DNA from: Frankia canadensis
GTDB lineage: Bacteria; Actinomycetota; Actinomycetes; Frankiales; Frankiaceae
Reading direction: 5' to 3'
Assembly: GCF_900197875.1 (NCBI RefSeq)
Contig: NZ_FZMO01000290.1
Span: 1 to 42,401, forward strand
Length of the DNA: 42,401 bases
Under the pieces are notes generated by a model. It worked only from the letters and a program-made list of their open reading frames with translations. It had not been told where the DNA came from and searched no databases. The first letter of the stretch is position 1. Each line of letters begins with the position of its first letter. Below are positions 42,370 through 42,401 of this stretch, piece by piece. A program made the translations under genes and the position numbers.

Positions 42370-42401
42370 GACCTGCGGCGGACCAGGGGCGGGGGCGGGG
42401 G

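Overview
The window is very GC-rich chromosomal DNA from an actinobacterium. The order tig-clpP1-clpP2-clpX, the many GTG/TTG starts, probable leaderless promoters, hairpins without a U tract, a ClgR-like site, a HAIR (HspR) element and a GlnR-like box all fit that phylum. Protein style suggests the Frankia group, but that is inference. No phage, transposon, integrase or CRISPR was seen; this looks like core chromosome with lineage-specific accessory genes.

Layout. 1-3.6 kb: ndk, a degenerate FolC-like Mur-ligase paralogue, and a divergent canonical folC. 3.7-8.7 kb: the proteostasis block, all on the minus strand (trigger factor, ClpP1, ClpP2, ClpX), with a ClgR-like operator before clpP1. 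8.76-8.96 kb: tRNA-Pro(UGG) on minus and tRNA-Gly(UCC) on plus. 9.4-13.7 kb: a zinc-ribbon methyltransferase with a long unassigned N-terminal half, a secreted Asp/Arg/Lys/Trp repeat protein, a divergent L,D-transpeptidase lipoprotein and a DUF3291 protein. 13.75-20.9 kb: a dihydroorotate dehydrogenase-like enzyme, a GT4 glycosyltransferase, an MFS exporter, an Mpo1-like (DUF962) protein and a double-FHA ABC-2 transporter resembling Rv1747. 21-24.4 kb: an Hsp20 and two unassigned, tail-to-tail overlapping genes.

24.5-30.8 kb: an XRE-cupin regulator converges on a tightly coupled operon encoding a GlnT/GMAS-type ligase, the three GlxB/GlxC/GlxD (glutamate-synthase-like, MgsABC-like) subunits and a DAO-family FAD oxidoreductase. 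A GlnR-like box lies upstream. The likely role is glutamylation and oxidation of an amine or N-methylated nitrogen source; the substrate is unknown.

30.97-36.7 kb: an MFS exporter, a DUF1206 membrane protein, a RibD-C/DHFR-fold reductase, exonuclease III, and a second Hsp20 with a near-consensus HAIR operator. A 0.77-kb intergenic region follows, with a perfect 16-bp-stem hairpin. 36.7-42.4 kb: a stand-alone A-T-TE NRPS-like enzyme that appears to lack the alpha-amino-binding Asp, a DUF4230 protein, and a CHASE3/HAMP/PP2C (RsbU-type) phosphatase.

The best candidates for something new are the degenerate FolC paralogue, the Trp/Asp/Arg repeat secreted protein beside an L,D-transpeptidase, the GlnR-linked GMAS/Glx/FAD operon, the A-T-TE enzyme behind its hairpin, and the unassigned convergent pair at 21.8-24.4 kb. 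In-frame tandem repeats of 6, 9, 15 and 24 bp recur inside at least six unrelated genes.
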